DNA from: Heracleum sosnowskyi
Taxonomy: Eukaryota; Streptophyta; Magnoliopsida; Apiales; Apiaceae
Length of the DNA stretch: 64,000 nt
Assembly (NCBI GenBank): GCA_030848705.1
Contig: JAUIZM010000015.1
Location: 4,588,001-4,652,000 of the forward strand
Direction of reading: 5' to 3'
The notes beneath the pieces were generated by a model. That model was not told the DNA's origin and did not search any database. It worked only from the letters and a program-made list of their open reading frames with translations. Shown here piece by piece: positions 1 to 12,342 of the stretch. The position numbers were made by a program, and so were the translations under genes. Position 1 is the first letter of the stretch. Each line of letters begins with the position of its first letter.

Positions 1-1676
1 CCTCCAAATAATCAACCAATCTACCACCAATACTCATGGACACTATTCATCATCCCTACCACTGCCTAAACTGGTCTTGGGGCTCTAAACCATATTTTTA
101 TATTTTCATAACAATCATACCACATACATGCTCTAAATCATGCATCAAATCTCTATAACTCATTTAAATCATCAAAACTCAAATTAAGAGCTAGGGTTTC
201 AAGAGTGTTATACCTTCCTTGGAGAGTGAATAACACTTAGTAAGCCTTGTTTAGTCCTTATATAACCTTAGGATAGCTTGGATCATCCAAAGAAATCAAG
301 AAACCAAGTTAGAATCTCGGATTTACAATACACCAGTTGAAAGAACGGGAAAAAGGAGATCCTTACCTTGCTTTTCTGGATTAGGCTCCTAAAGAAGAGT
401 TGTAGAGCATCTCAATACCTTTCCAACAAGCTATAGAACACAAAATTTCATTGAGAAATGAAGGCTCTATGCTCAAATTACCGAGCTGTTTTTCTGCTGG
501 CAGAATGGTGGTGTTTGTTTTGTTTTGTGTTTTGTTTTCTTTGTTGTCTTGAATAATGGTTTGTATAATGTATATCTCATCTACTTTATCTCATCCTCAT
601 CTCATATTATCCCTTTGTAATCTCAAGGACCAATCCAAGGATGCCAAGTGTTGGATGATAAACATGTTACTCCCTTTCTTGGTCTTTTACTTCCATGTCC
701 TTGCCCTTTCATGATTTATTCCCCCAATGCCCTTGCCTCTTTACTTTTGTTACATTTAATCAATTAAATCCACATGCTACAACTTATATGTTGCACTCCA
801 TTGTAATAGTGTGGCCTAATACCCCAAGCAATTGTTGTATTCAATTTCCTTTGCATTTTCTCTTTATTTCTTGTTCTCGAAAAATGTTCTCGTGACTCGT
901 TTGCATTCCCTTTGCTCTAGGATTATATTCTCAATCCTCTCTTTCTCTCATCATATAACCTCCCTTGGACTCTTAACATACCATATCCTTAATCCATGAT
1001 TCGTTCGCTCAATCGCTTAATCTTGTTATAAAGTCTCAGTGGTTTCTAGAACGTTCGTTCCACTGTCTCAGTGGCTTCCGTTCTTCGTTCTTAAATCAAA
1101 TATAATAAAATCCTAAAATATCAAATCCTCCAAGTTAATATCTCAATTCTTGGATTATAATAATATATAATCCACTGCCCGGTCAAATATTACACCGGAA
1201 TAGAATTTGGAATTTCTGAATTCCGATCGTCTTTGCATACACTTATTTCCTCCGTAGATCACAGATATGACTTCGAAATATCCATACCACGTTCCGTACA
1301 TAGGGTGGCATGAAAAGTTTTCCAACTTACAAAATCACTATTCATCCACCAAATTACTATGCACGTATGGAAAATACTATGCACGCATGGGAAACACTAT
1401 GCACGCATGGGAAATACTATGCACGCATGGAAAACATTATTCACTTCTCATCTCCCCTCTCAGGGTTCATTAGCTCATTCCTGGACGATATATTATTCTT
1501 ATCTATGTCCTCAAACATTGGATTACTCTATTCTGACAACATACACTTGAATCAGGATCATTGTCCAAAGCAATATCCATTCATTACAATCATTGTTCTT
1601 TGGAATCACCACTCACTCATGTACTTAATCATAGTAAGAAAATTTTTAAATTCTATCGAAAATTCGGGTTATTACA
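1..1676 (-). repeat. Chromovirus element 1, 3' LTR (partial, runs off left edge)
   Basis: This stretch matches 10000-11675 almost base for base at a constant offset of 9999; I noticed only two substitutions (near 1240 and 1489). Read on the minus strand, it begins TGTAATAACCCG at 1676 and is preceded by a polypurine tract, so it is the 3' LTR of a minus-strand Ty3/gypsy element. By comparison with the complete LTR at 6626-11675, about 3.4 kb lies beyond the window. Short ORFs in it (for example 695-895) recur in the other LTR and do not look like genes. Confidence 0.93.
1359..1440. repeat. 20-bp minisatellite in chromovirus U3 (element 1, 3' LTR)
   Basis: About four tandem units of an ACTATGCACGCATGGGAAA-like sequence lie close to the LTR start on the minus strand. 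The other LTR of this element has the same array at 11358-11439. Element 2 has a related array at 26350-26420 and 36250-36320. Arrays in this part of an LTR often act as transcription enhancers; that role is inferred here. Confidence 0.85.
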
Positions 1677-1695
1677 GTCTCCCCTCCTTAAAAGG
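1677..1695 (-). other. Polypurine tract of chromovirus element 1
   Basis: On the minus strand this reads as a purine-rich run containing AAGGAGGGGAGAC, directly next to the LTR start TGTAATAACC. It is the expected plus-strand priming site of an LTR retroelement and fixes both the orientation and the LTR boundary at 1676/1677. Element 2 has the same tract at 35998-36016. Confidence 0.9.
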
Positions 1696-4600
1696 ATTCC
1701 GTCCTCGGAATCAGTTTAGGAATAGCTGGGGCTACTTTTATCCCATTGCATTTTCTAACTTCCAGGTGGTTTCTTCCACTTCTTGATTTTCTTCAAGTCT
1801 CTCACTAGTTTGACAACCTTGTCTTGCTCTTTTCTATCCGTGATTTCCACAGGTTGTCCTTCGTAGTTCAGATCCGGTTATGTATATCTATCTGCTCGTA
1901 CTCTGTCATGTGTCGGGCATCTATAGTATACTGGTGAGGCACATACACCTGAACCATGTTATGACCATTCTATAAGCTTGGGTAAGGCTGGCTCGTAGGC
2001 CACCTTCCTGACACGTTTAAACTCTCAGATGGCCCAATGAATCTCGGGCTCAACTTTCTTTCCTTCCAAATCTCATTACTCCCTTTTCAGGAGGACATCT
2101 TTAGCATCACAATTTCCAACCTCAGATTCTCTATCTTGTTTGCACAGAAATACATCATCATAAACTTGCTTGTCATTCATCAACATGCCATTTAGCTTGT
2201 CAATGGCATTCCTCTCGAATCTCTATACATTTTGGTACCGTCTTGGTACATATAATATCTCAATTTATGGCTCTCGGGTAAAGTCCCGTCCTTTAATTCC
2301 AGAGCATTCGGAATTCATCACTTTTTTTCATTTTGACTAAGGGCATCAGCCACCATATTGGCCTTCCCTGGATGGTAGTGTATCTCGTTGTCCTAATCCT
2401 TTATCAATTCTAGCCATTTCCCGATTCCATCGTATAAATGTCAACTCTCTTGTCGACAGTGTACTTCTTATCGAACTAATTCGAGTATTCTAGCAATCGA
2501 TTCGAGTAAATCTTGCTGTCTAGTAATGAGCTTGTCGACCATCACTGTTTTGGCCTTGCTATCTCTTTGTTATCTACTATCACCCCCCGGGGTTCCAGCT
2601 TCTTCTCTAATCTTCTTGCAGGAAGATAATCTACTTCCCGTATTCAGTCATTCTATATTATTCCAGCCCTCCTTTCTCTGAAAGAAAGGCGAGTTTCTTG
2701 GGGAATGTTGTCTGGCTCGAGGACTCTCAATCCTTTTATCACCAAATCATAATCTTCATATACACACAAGCACACATATTTTCATATCTGATAGATCTGA
2801 AAGTCGATCATGTTTGATCCTTTTTCGATTCTGCAATTTCCTTCGTATATACGACATTTCGATATGCTTAGGGCGAAAACTATCGCGAATGACTCACCGC
2901 TAATTCATCAAATTCCATAAAAGTTGTGGGGGCATTAGTCCACCCAAAATGTCCTTGCTGAAAACTTGGAGTGTCTATACCTCGTACGAATCGCAGTCTT
3001 GGGTATACTCTCGAGTTTAACTTCCCACTGGTGATATCCAGTTCTTATATAACTTTGGACCAAAATACACAGCCTCCTTCAGCTGATCAAACCATCATCT
3101 ACCAAGGTATCTATTCCAAATGTTGAACTCGTTCAACTCTTGAGGTCCGATGCATCATCTCGTGCTAATACGTTTTTTCTCTCATAACCCCACCGAGGCT
3201 TTCCACGATGGCACACTGGGTCTTATCATACCCTTGCCCAGCAATCCTTGCAACTGAGTCGCTAATTCTTTCATTGTCATTGGGACTAATAGGAGGTGCA
3301 GCACTATACTCTGAATACTCGGTATTCATCCTCACGTCATCCAGATCGATATCTTGGTAGCTCATAAAACCTTGTACAACCTTCCAAAATCATTATAATT
3401 TCCTTTGTACTTGGTGTCTCTGTCCTAAGCGCCACTATAAGGGCTAATCAAGCCTCATATCCCTGGTATCATAGTTTCTCAATCTGAATTATATTCCAGA
3501 ATTTCTAAATCCGTCTCCATCCCATAATTATTACTCTCTTTTCTTTACCATCAGGTTGCTTCATTGGGGATTTGCCAATCCATTACTATTGTCATAACAA
3601 CTTCTCCCAGCTCGAAGGGAGTCAAACTTATTAAAAGTGTCAATCTTATATTCCTAGTCCACCACTTGTATGTACCAATTTTAGGAAAAATCTCTCGATC
3701 GGGTGGTAATCTACGTATACTCTCTGGTATACATTCTCAAACTCTTCAATCACTGGGATCTATTGTTGGCTAGGTGCTTTTCTCTTGGTATCAACCACAT
3801 AAACTAGATAAGCCACGCATCCATCCCATAATAACTCATTCGTTCGGATTACCGTAATGACTTCGTAATTTACTCCTGTCCTTAAAGGACCACTCCCCTT
3901 CTCTGGGCAATTCAAATTTTACTCCAACATCGCCACGCGATTCTGGATCCATTGCTTCAGCCCTAGTTGAAACCTACGGTCTCTTTCCACCTTTGTGTCC
4001 ACGGATTTCGGGACAAACCTCGATATCTCGGAAAACTTGGCCTCATGCTCTGCCACAGTCCTGGTTTCTTATCTCAATTCTAGAAGCTTTTATTTCCATC
4101 TGGATCTTCATACATTTCATAAAACATTTATCTAAAAACAATACTCTGAATCTTTCCCAAGTCACAACACCTCTTACCTCTAGGTTCGTCTTACGATTCT
4201 TACCAGTGATTCGCCTCTCCCTTCAGGAGATAGGCGGCGAACACCGTTTTCCGATTCTCTGTAATATTCAGTATCATAATTGACTTCTTCATCTCTTTAA
4301 GCCAAGTTCTGACCTCCACTGGTTCAGTGGTTTCAGGAATTTATGTGGGTTCTAACTGACTCCACTACCATTGGGGTTTCACAACACATTGCTATTCCTC
4401 TCGCATACATCAATTGACCAACCTTCCATTATCATAATATCCTTGAGAGAAAACACTCATTAAATTCATGGACATGTTACCGATATTCTATTCATCTTAG
4501 GGATCCATTCTTGCCATAGGCTATTTCGTGGGAATCTAATTCTTATCATCGAATTTTGACTTATTCGACCTGGTTGGCCTCCCCTTGGGATTCAATAACA

Positions 4601-6610
4601 AGAATCATGGAGCTTTGAATAGATAGCTCCCATATCAAAGAAAACATCAGACACTGATGATTATAAGGTTATGAGTTTTAAGGTAACCTTATTTGAGATG
4701 AGAGAATTTACTGAGAGATCAATATGATCATAAGAACTCAATGTTGCGTGTCTTAATTAAGACATTACTAAAGGTAATTAGCCTTCTTGTATTTCACAAC
4801 TTACAAGTGATGGCGTCCCATCAGACTTCTATCACACAGATAGATGGTCCTTGTGGCCCCTATAGTATAGGGTTGTTCGTCTCAGTGGAAATTGAGAGGT
4901 ATGAAAGAAATTCAAGTTGAGTTAATAATTATCGTCGTTTGACAAATAATTTCTCAGATGGACACCTTGGATCAAAAGTAAACAGGTTCCAAGGGTGCGA
5001 TTTCCAAAGAAAAGAATAACCAGAGAATACTGGTATTTAACACGAAAGTGGTGCTATATCACCACTGAATTACCCACTATTGAAGGAAAGTTGGGGGTTT
5101 TAAATAATATCATTCACCAGGGCTTTGAAAACCTATAAGCAGGTATTATGACGGCCTCTGGCACCATTGAAACTCATTGTGAATTAACACAAGAGTCATA
5201 AAATACTTCGAAGAGGAACTGTTCCCTTTCTCAATTCTCTCTTGGAGAGATGTCAAGATAGATCATAGATTTGGGATAATCCACGTAATTTGCAACTGGG
5301 GAGGGTACTGCCACGGTCTCTACGGATGCCTTTTATGTCGGCTCCTCTATTGGGTAATCGTTCGATTCCGGAGCTTTTATTCTCCCTACACACCCTAAGG
5401 TGTTTGATACTTACGTTATTGCTGACTCGTAATAATCGCTACGTATTCAACCATCGTCATTCGCAATCGCAGGGAGTTCTATTCGATTAGGCGCAAGCAT
5501 CTCAAGCAAGCGTTCTATCTTATAAGAAGACTCCAATACTGTTATTACTCATAATAGCAACGAACTCCACATGTTGAACCAGCGGTATTCCGGAAGATCG
5601 TTTAGAAACTGCAGTCTTCAACCCGATTATTATTATAACCGTCCTTATACCACATTTCCTTCTCCTCGTATCGTTCCCGGGGGCTACCTAAGCGTACCCC
5701 TGGCAGCATTGCAACCTTTTCATTTAAGTCAATCCCAGACTTTCTTAGTCCGTCTTGATTCTTGAAATATATCTCGTCTTAGCGCGTTTGTGTTACAATA
5801 ACATTATACGTAGTACATACATATACAATCTCGTTCGAGGTAGAAAAATTCCTCAGTACCGTAGTAAACACCATCCTTGGTGGAATCGCTCATCGTGGGG
5901 AATTAAACTCCATAGATAAGGTAATGTCTCTTCGGGTCAAGGTAACTAAGTACCCTTAATCATACACAAAAGTCGAACGTCTCAGTTCTTACATATGCTG
6001 TCTCCCTAGGGCAGCTGCAACAGATTACGAGTAACAGGTCTCGTTCAAGTCGAATCAATCCTCTGGTATTGGCTATACTGCCTCTACCTCTTCTGCTTTT
6101 GGAGACTCTACTCCATTCTCTTCATCATATCCCTTGATGAATCATAAACGATTCCGAACTCTTATTTCGTCACTTATTTGATCTCTGAAGATCCGTCCGG
6201 TCCAATCATAAGACCTCAACTAACATATCACATCTTTGTCAATACGTTCTCTTACCAGATTCTTACTTTGACCCAGCATGGGTCCTCCTCTGGGTCCTCC
6301 TATGGATCTTCCTTTATCGGGTCTCCGTCCATCTTAAGGAGCCCACCATCAAATGCCTACTCGAAGGTCTCGGGATCTGGTATCTCAGAATCCCATCCAT
6401 CTACAACTCATACGAGTTGAGGTTACTAACCATGAAGTCCTAAGCATGGTTTCCCAGAAGAAGTCCCCTCTTGGGCTTCATCTCAAACAGTCAGGGTCAT
6501 GTCTGCTAACCCTACTACGAACTCTACTTGAGCTCTAGTTATTCTCATCATTAATCTTAAGGGTATTGTAAGACTCAATCTCCTATCGTTTCTGAGGACT
6601 GTAACCTACT

Positions 6611-6621
6611 CTCTGATACCA
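6611..6621 (-). other. Primer binding site, chromovirus element 1
   Basis: The minus strand reads TGGTATCAGAG, complementary to the 3' end of plant initiator tRNA-Met, four bases (GAAA) inside the LTR end at 6626. Element 2 has the identical site and spacing at 31060-31070. Confidence 0.92.
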
Positions 6622-7381
6622 TTTCTGTAACAGCCCCAAATCCGGGGTCTGGGATTTAGAGTAGTCACGATCCATATACTTCTTGTCTCACCTGTATTAC
6701 TTACAATGCACACAATTCAACTGTTTATGACCCCACAATATATATCTCACACACACACAGGTTAGAGTCTCAGAAACGACACAATACAAAACTGCGGAAT
6801 AAACAACTTTTATTACAATACCCAAATGTTTTACAAAATCTGATACTGGTACAATCTCTAAGTAATGGTACACTACCAGCTAAGTATCCTGATGATTACA
6901 ATCTTCTCATTCCACTCACATCTATACATAAACTCAACAAGCTGCATCCTGATCCAACTGATTCTTACTATCTCCAGGATCACTGGTGCCCTTGACATCC
7001 TGCTCCGCTGCTCTATAATATATATAAAACAATGGCAAGAGTGAGCAAATAGCTCAGCAAGGTAATGAAAGCATGACATAACTCTGCCTATGATTTAACC
7101 CAGAATAAAGCGGGTATAAGACAATAATTGTCAAAATATCTCTTTACCGACAATATTTCCTCATCGGAATATATTCCAAAAATAGTACTATTGTAGTACT
7201 CCAAATATCATTTCATAATCTCTCTGCAAACTTTTATTATACTATTGAACCATGTTCTAGTATATTATAAAAGGATGAGGTTTCCAAAGTAAACCAATAT
7301 AACCTTTTTGTAGAAAAGGAATATCTGCTATATAAGTATAAGCAGAGTATCAACATGTAACTTAAAAGATGAAGTTATAAA

Positions 7382-7640
7382 GTGATTCAATATAAACCAA
7401 CCCCTTACCATAACCCCTGTTATGTAAGGTAATCACAGAGTCATATAAAAGATGAAGTGACAAGGTGATTCAATATAAACCAACCCCTTACCATAACCCC
7501 TGTTATGTAAGATAATCACAGAGTCATATAAAAGATGAAGTGACAAGGTGATTCAATATAAACCAACCCCTTACCATAACCCCTGTTATGTAAGGTAATC
7601 ACAGAGTCATATAAAAGATGAAGTGACAAGGTGATTCAAT
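7382..7640. repeat. 83-bp tandem repeat, three units plus a partial
   Basis: Units starting GTGATTCAATATAA occur at 7382, 7465, 7548 and 7631, exactly 83 bp apart and nearly identical. The last unit is truncated. Element 2 carries this sequence once (about 30220-30310), which accounts for most of the LTR length difference between the copies. Confidence 0.93.
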
Positions 7641-8396
7641 ATAACCTTTTTGAACACTTTTCAAAACCCTGCCAACATGACCATTATGATTCTTGATCCA
7701 TGTTGCAGAAAATATCCAAATTGGATGATGAACTATCACTGGAGTATTCTCAGCGCACAGATGTCCCGACCATCGATGATCAGTCGCGGTCGTACAAATA
7801 CATTTAAACTTTACTACCGGTAGAAGGAAGGTCCGACGGATTTACTTGTCTACCGCCCTCTGGAAGCTCCCCATGCCAACTGTGGGCCAATGAAGGTTCG
7901 GCGCTACTCGACCTTTTACACTACTCCAAGTTCGAATAAAATCCATGACTCTGAAACATAGAGTTCGTCCTCCCTTCCCCAAGTATCGTACTTGTTGACA
8001 GGACTTCACAAAGAAGCCGTATCGGGTTTGGAAAGGAGAATTTCACCAATATTTCCCAAGCTATTGCTTGTTAATGGATATTAACTTGTTCCATCAATCT
8101 TACTCCTCGAGTGTTGAGGAAGTAACAAATCTCTTTTGGACTCGAAGCATCTGAGTTTGTGAATAGAAATGATTTCCTTTGAAAGTTAATGACCCGGGGA
8201 GTCGAATACAAATAGCAGTTTCCAAGTAGGGTTCCCTATGTTTTGAAAGTTTGAGCGAACATTTAAATCCCCTTAGAGGGTAGATTTAACATGGAAAAGA
8301 GTCTGTGGGAACCACTTCCTTGATGAAGTACTTATTAATAGGACTCAGAAATATTCTTTATAATTATTGAAGGTCAAAGAATATTTCTAAATAAGA

Positions 8397-8865
8397 TAAA
8401 CTATTTTTGAAAATCGTTAAAGGTATTTAATAAATATTCGAAGAATATTTATTAAATAAATAAGTATTTACTAAATAAATACCCTTTAAATGAATATTTG
8501 AAAATAATATTCATTAATAAATAGTAATTAAATGAATATTCAAAAAGTAATATTCATTTACTAAATAATCCTCAAATGAATATCTGAAAATAATATTCAT
8601 TAATATAAATAATCTTTAAATGAATATTCAAAATAATATTCATTTAAATAAATAGTATTCAAGTGAATATTCAAAAGTAATATTCACTAAATAAATAATT
8701 CTTAAATGAATATTCGAAAATAATATTCATTTAAATAATTAATCTTAAATGAATATTCAACATAATATTCATTTAAATAAATAAACTCTTAATGAATATT
8801 CAAAATAATATTCATTATACTCAATAATATTTATTCGATATATTCAGAAAATATATCTCCAAAAG
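8397..8865. repeat. Array of AT-rich hairpins in the LTR (element 1)
   Basis: Successive short inverted repeats of the form AATGAATATT...AATATTCATT are spaced roughly every 40 to 45 bp. Each can fold as a stem of 9 to 11 bp with a 4 to 6 base loop. The same array occurs in both LTRs of element 2. Confidence 0.88.
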
Positions 8866-11357
8866 TATACAAAATACCGACTCCCGGTCTTTTACGAAAG
8901 ATACGACGCGTACGCCCTTCACTAAGGGTGATAATAAATTCCGGCTTATAACTGATATCCCCATATCTAGCTTATAAGCCAAATCCCAATCCATTTCCAA
9001 GTAGTAACTACTTTCTGGAAATATAATAATGTTTAATCATAACATTCCTCAAAGTACATAGTAATCTGTCGCTGGAATCCCTCCGGGTTTCCACGACTAT
9101 CTATATAACAGAAACTACCGACTCCCGGTCTAGAGTCGAAACAATAAATATGCTCTTATCTATAGAGCCACAAGGTATACCGGTTTGTATATACTATATC
9201 TCAAAAGATTATATACAATCCGAAGTTAAACTTTTACAACAAGTATATATCGCAAAACTATGCAAATCTAAGCATGGCAAAAGCAGTATTATAATCAATA
9301 CTTCAAGTATAGATTTGGAAATCTTGCCTGATGCTCGAGAAGTGGTAGGGGCTCGTGACGATGTCGGGCAATCTAGACAAAGTCAAAAAGAACGTACGAT
9401 TAATCCCCTAGATAATCCACTTAATATCGAAAGCATAAACACGTACGCGAATCGCAACTAAGGCATTACTAACTCGCTTTAGGCTCATACTAAGTCCACG
9501 TCAATCAACCATTACTTAGGTCGAAGATTCGTTTTAGAAATCGGATCTCGTTCGTCCGTTTTACCAAGTGGTTTACAAAGTTATAATCAAGTGCTCCTCT
9601 GAGGGGTTCCTTCGCACTTAACCTTGATTCAAACATTTTTATAAAATCCAAAAATAATCTTTTCGACACGAGGTCTTCTCTCATATCTTCATTATGACCT
9701 ATAGTATTTGATTACCACGATTCGCAACCGAATTTATCACTTTAAAGGGGTTCAATTGGAGTTACGAATTCATACGTACGTTTACGAACCGCTTTTACGA
9801 ATTTTACCATAACGCCTAAACCGTAAATCAGAATGCTACGATTCTTGCGCCAAAATGATCTATGATTAAAAACCTACAAGTATGGGTCAAGTGTTCAACT
9901 TGGTCAGGAGGTTTTTCGTTCGGTGATCCTCCATTTTTAAGGGTTAATGAAATTTCGCCATTACGACGGCTATAACTCGGATAATTCCAAAATTAAAATC
10001 CTCCAAATAATCAACCAATCTACCACCAATACTCATGGACACTATTCATCATCCCTACCACTGCCTAAACTGGTCTTGGGGCTCTAAACCATATTTTTAT
10101 ATTTTCATAACAATCATACCACATACATGCTCTAAATCATGCATCAAATCTCTATAACTCATTTAAATCATCAAAACTCAAATTAAGAGCTAGGGTTTCA
10201 AGAGTGTTATACCTTCCTTGGAGAGTGAATAACACTTAGTAAGCCTTGTTTAGTCCTTATATAACCTTAGGATAGCTTGGATCATCCAAAGAAATCAAGA
10301 AACCAAGTTAGAATCTCGGATTTACAATACACCAGTTGAAAGAACGGGAAAAAGGAGATCCTTACCTTGCTTTTCTGGATTAGGCTCCTAAAGAAGAGTT
10401 GTAGAGCATCTCAATACCTTTCCAACAAGCTATAGAACACAAAATTTCATTGAGAAATGAAGGCTCTATGCTCAAATTACCGAGCTGTTTTTCTGCTGGC
10501 AGAATGGTGGTGTTTGTTTTGTTTTGTGTTTTGTTTTCTTTGTTGTCTTGAATAATGGTTTGTATAATGTATATCTCATCTACTTTATCTCATCCTCATC
10601 TCATATTATCCCTTTGTAATCTCAAGGACCAATCCAAGGATGCCAAGTGTTGGATGATAAACATGTTACTCCCTTTCTTGGTCTTTTACTTCCATGTCCT
10701 TGCCCTTTCATGATTTATTCCCCCAATGCCCTTGCCTCTTTACTTTTGTTACATTTAATCAATTAAATCCACATGCTACAACTTATATGTTGCACTCCAT
10801 TGTAATAGTGTGGCCTAATACCCCAAGCAATTGTTGTATTCAATTTCCTTTGCATTTTCTCTTTATTTCTTGTTCTCGAAAAATGTTCTCGTGACTCGTT
10901 TGCATTCCCTTTGCTCTAGGATTATATTCTCAATCCTCTCTTTCTCTCATCATATAACCTCCCTTGGACTCTTAACATACCATATCCTTAATCCATGATT
11001 CGTTCGCTCAATCGCTTAATCTTGTTATAAAGTCTCAGTGGTTTCTAGAACGTTCGTTCCACTGTCTCAGTGGCTTCCGTTCTTCGTTCTTAAATCAAAT
11101 ATAATAAAATCCTAAAATATCAAATCCTCCAAGTTAATATCTCAATTCTTGGATTATAATAATATATAATCCACTGCCCGGTCAAATATTACACCGGAAT
11201 AGAATTTGGAATTTCTGAATTCCGATCGTCTTTGCATACCCTTATTTCCTCCGTAGATCACAGATATGACTTCGAAATATCCATACCACGTTCCGTACAT
11301 AGGGTGGCATGAAAAGTTTTCCAACTTACAAAATCACTATTCATCCACCAAATTACT

Positions 11358-11439
11358 ATGCACGTATGGAAAATACTATGCACGCATGGGAAACACTATG
11401 CACGCATGGGAAATACTATGCACGCATGGAAAACATTAT
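11358..11439. repeat. 20-bp minisatellite in chromovirus U3 (element 1, 5' LTR)
   Basis: Four tandem ACTATGCACGCATGGGAAA-like units, identical to those at 1359-1440 in the other LTR. Confidence 0.85.
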
Positions 11440-11675
11440 TCACTTCTCATCTCCCCTCTCAGGGTTCATTAGCTCATTCCTGGACGATAGATTATTCTTA
11501 TCTATGTCCTCAAACATTGGATTACTCTATTCTGACAACATACACTTGAATCAGGATCATTGTCCAAAGCAATATCCATTCATTACAATCATTGTTCTTT
11601 GGAATCACCACTCACTCATGTACTTAATCATAGTAAGAAAATTTTTAAATTCTATCGAAAATTCGGGTTATTACA

Positions 11676-12210
11676 ACTAAGATTACGAACCAACTCAGAG
11701 TCAGTAAGTTTTACCTCAATTCTAGAAGCAGTGGGCATGTCAGCATTTGCCATTACCCATTAGTGCAAGATTATCAGATTCTTCATCTTCACTATCTGTG
11801 TCATCCCAGCTTCTGTCTTGAGCAACATGTGCTTTGCTTGCCTTCTCCAGCGTTTTCTCAATAGTTTCCCAGATATGCTTTGCATTATTACAGTCCACCA
11901 CAAGACTGTACATATCTGAATCCAGCGAGTCCACCAAAATAAGTTGTAGATTAATGTCTAAGGATGCATCTTCTTTATCATTAGCATTATACTCCTTTGG
12001 ATCCTTTTTATAGGTTCTTTCAGGAATAAAAATTTCATCCTTAATACGTTCAGGTTCAGTGACCATTGGAACTATTGGCCCGGTTTTCAATACACCCAAA
12101 AACTTGGGGTTGGCCACTTGTAGAAACAAGGTCATCTTCTTTTTCCACAACTCATAATTGATTCTATCAAACACAGGAATCTTAACACCGCTAAATCTTT
12201 GGATAGACAT
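11676..12210 (-). pseudogene. Truncated copia gag (SIRE-type)
   Basis: A 156-codon ORF (12210 to 11740) starts MSIQRFSGVKIPVFDRINYE and is clearly homologous to the gag ORF at 51484-53883: same YELWKKKM, KFLGVLKTGPI and SWDDTDSEDEE blocks. Compared with that gag it lacks the middle, including the CCHC zinc knuckle: the part ending IEKTLEKA is joined to AHVAQDRSWDD. A small frameshift near 11745 ends the ORF, but gag-like reading continues in another frame to the chromovirus junction at 11676. It is therefore an internally deleted, frameshifted and interrupted gag. Confidence 0.88.
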
Positions 12211-12327
12211 TTTGAATTTTTTAAGAGAGTTAAAAAATTCGAACTTGGAATTTTTAAGCGAGTTAAAAAATCAGAGCTGAAATTTAATTGACGAAAAATA
12301 GGATCTTGATTTTTGTGTCAATCAAAT

Positions 12328-12340
12328 GGCTCGGATACCA
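12328..12340 (-). other. Primer binding site of the SIRE-type fragment
   Basis: The minus strand reads TGGTATCCGAGCC, two bases inside the LTR end; it resembles the complement of initiator tRNA-Met with one or two mismatches. Confidence 0.75.
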
Positions 12341-12342
12341 AT

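Larger units (their letters stand above)
1677..6625 (-). mobile_element. Chromovirus element 1 internal region (degenerate gag-pol)
   Basis: The 4.95-kb region lies between the two LTRs. It is the minus-strand counterpart of 31056-36016 and is highly similar to it throughout. No sense-strand ORF of useful length survives. Read on minus, gag-like sequence falls around 4000-4400, protease/RT-like relics around 2900-3800, and an integrase C-terminal relic near 1740-2080, all broken by stops and frameshifts. The plus-strand ORFs here (5290-5490, 5571-5765, 6178-6420) are antisense to the element and are not called as genes. Confidence 0.85.
6626..11675 (-). repeat. Chromovirus element 1, 5' LTR (complete, 5050 bp)
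   Basis: On the minus strand it runs from TGTAATAACCCG at 11675 to GGGGCTGTTACA at 6626, with TG...CA ends. At about 5.05 kb it is as long as the internal region, which is extreme for an LTR. It contains a (CA)n run near 6750, three 83-bp tandem units (7382-7630), a hairpin array (8397-8865) and a 20-bp minisatellite (11358-11439). The base after its outer end starts ACTAA, the expected target duplication; the partner copy is outside the window. Confidence 0.93.
11676..12342 (-). mobile_element. SIRE-type copia internal fragment, cut by chromovirus element 1
   Basis: This is the 5' start of a minus-strand copia element: primer site, short leader and the beginning of gag. It ends exactly at the chromovirus LTR boundary (11675/11676), so chromovirus element 1 inserted into this gag. 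The rest of the copia element should lie beyond the left edge of the window. Confidence 0.85.

Noticed and set aside
1677..6625. Firm assignment of the gypsy elements to the Tekay/Del clade
   Set aside because: The relics of integrase tail and chromodomain-like sequence are suggestive, but RT is too broken to place by reading.
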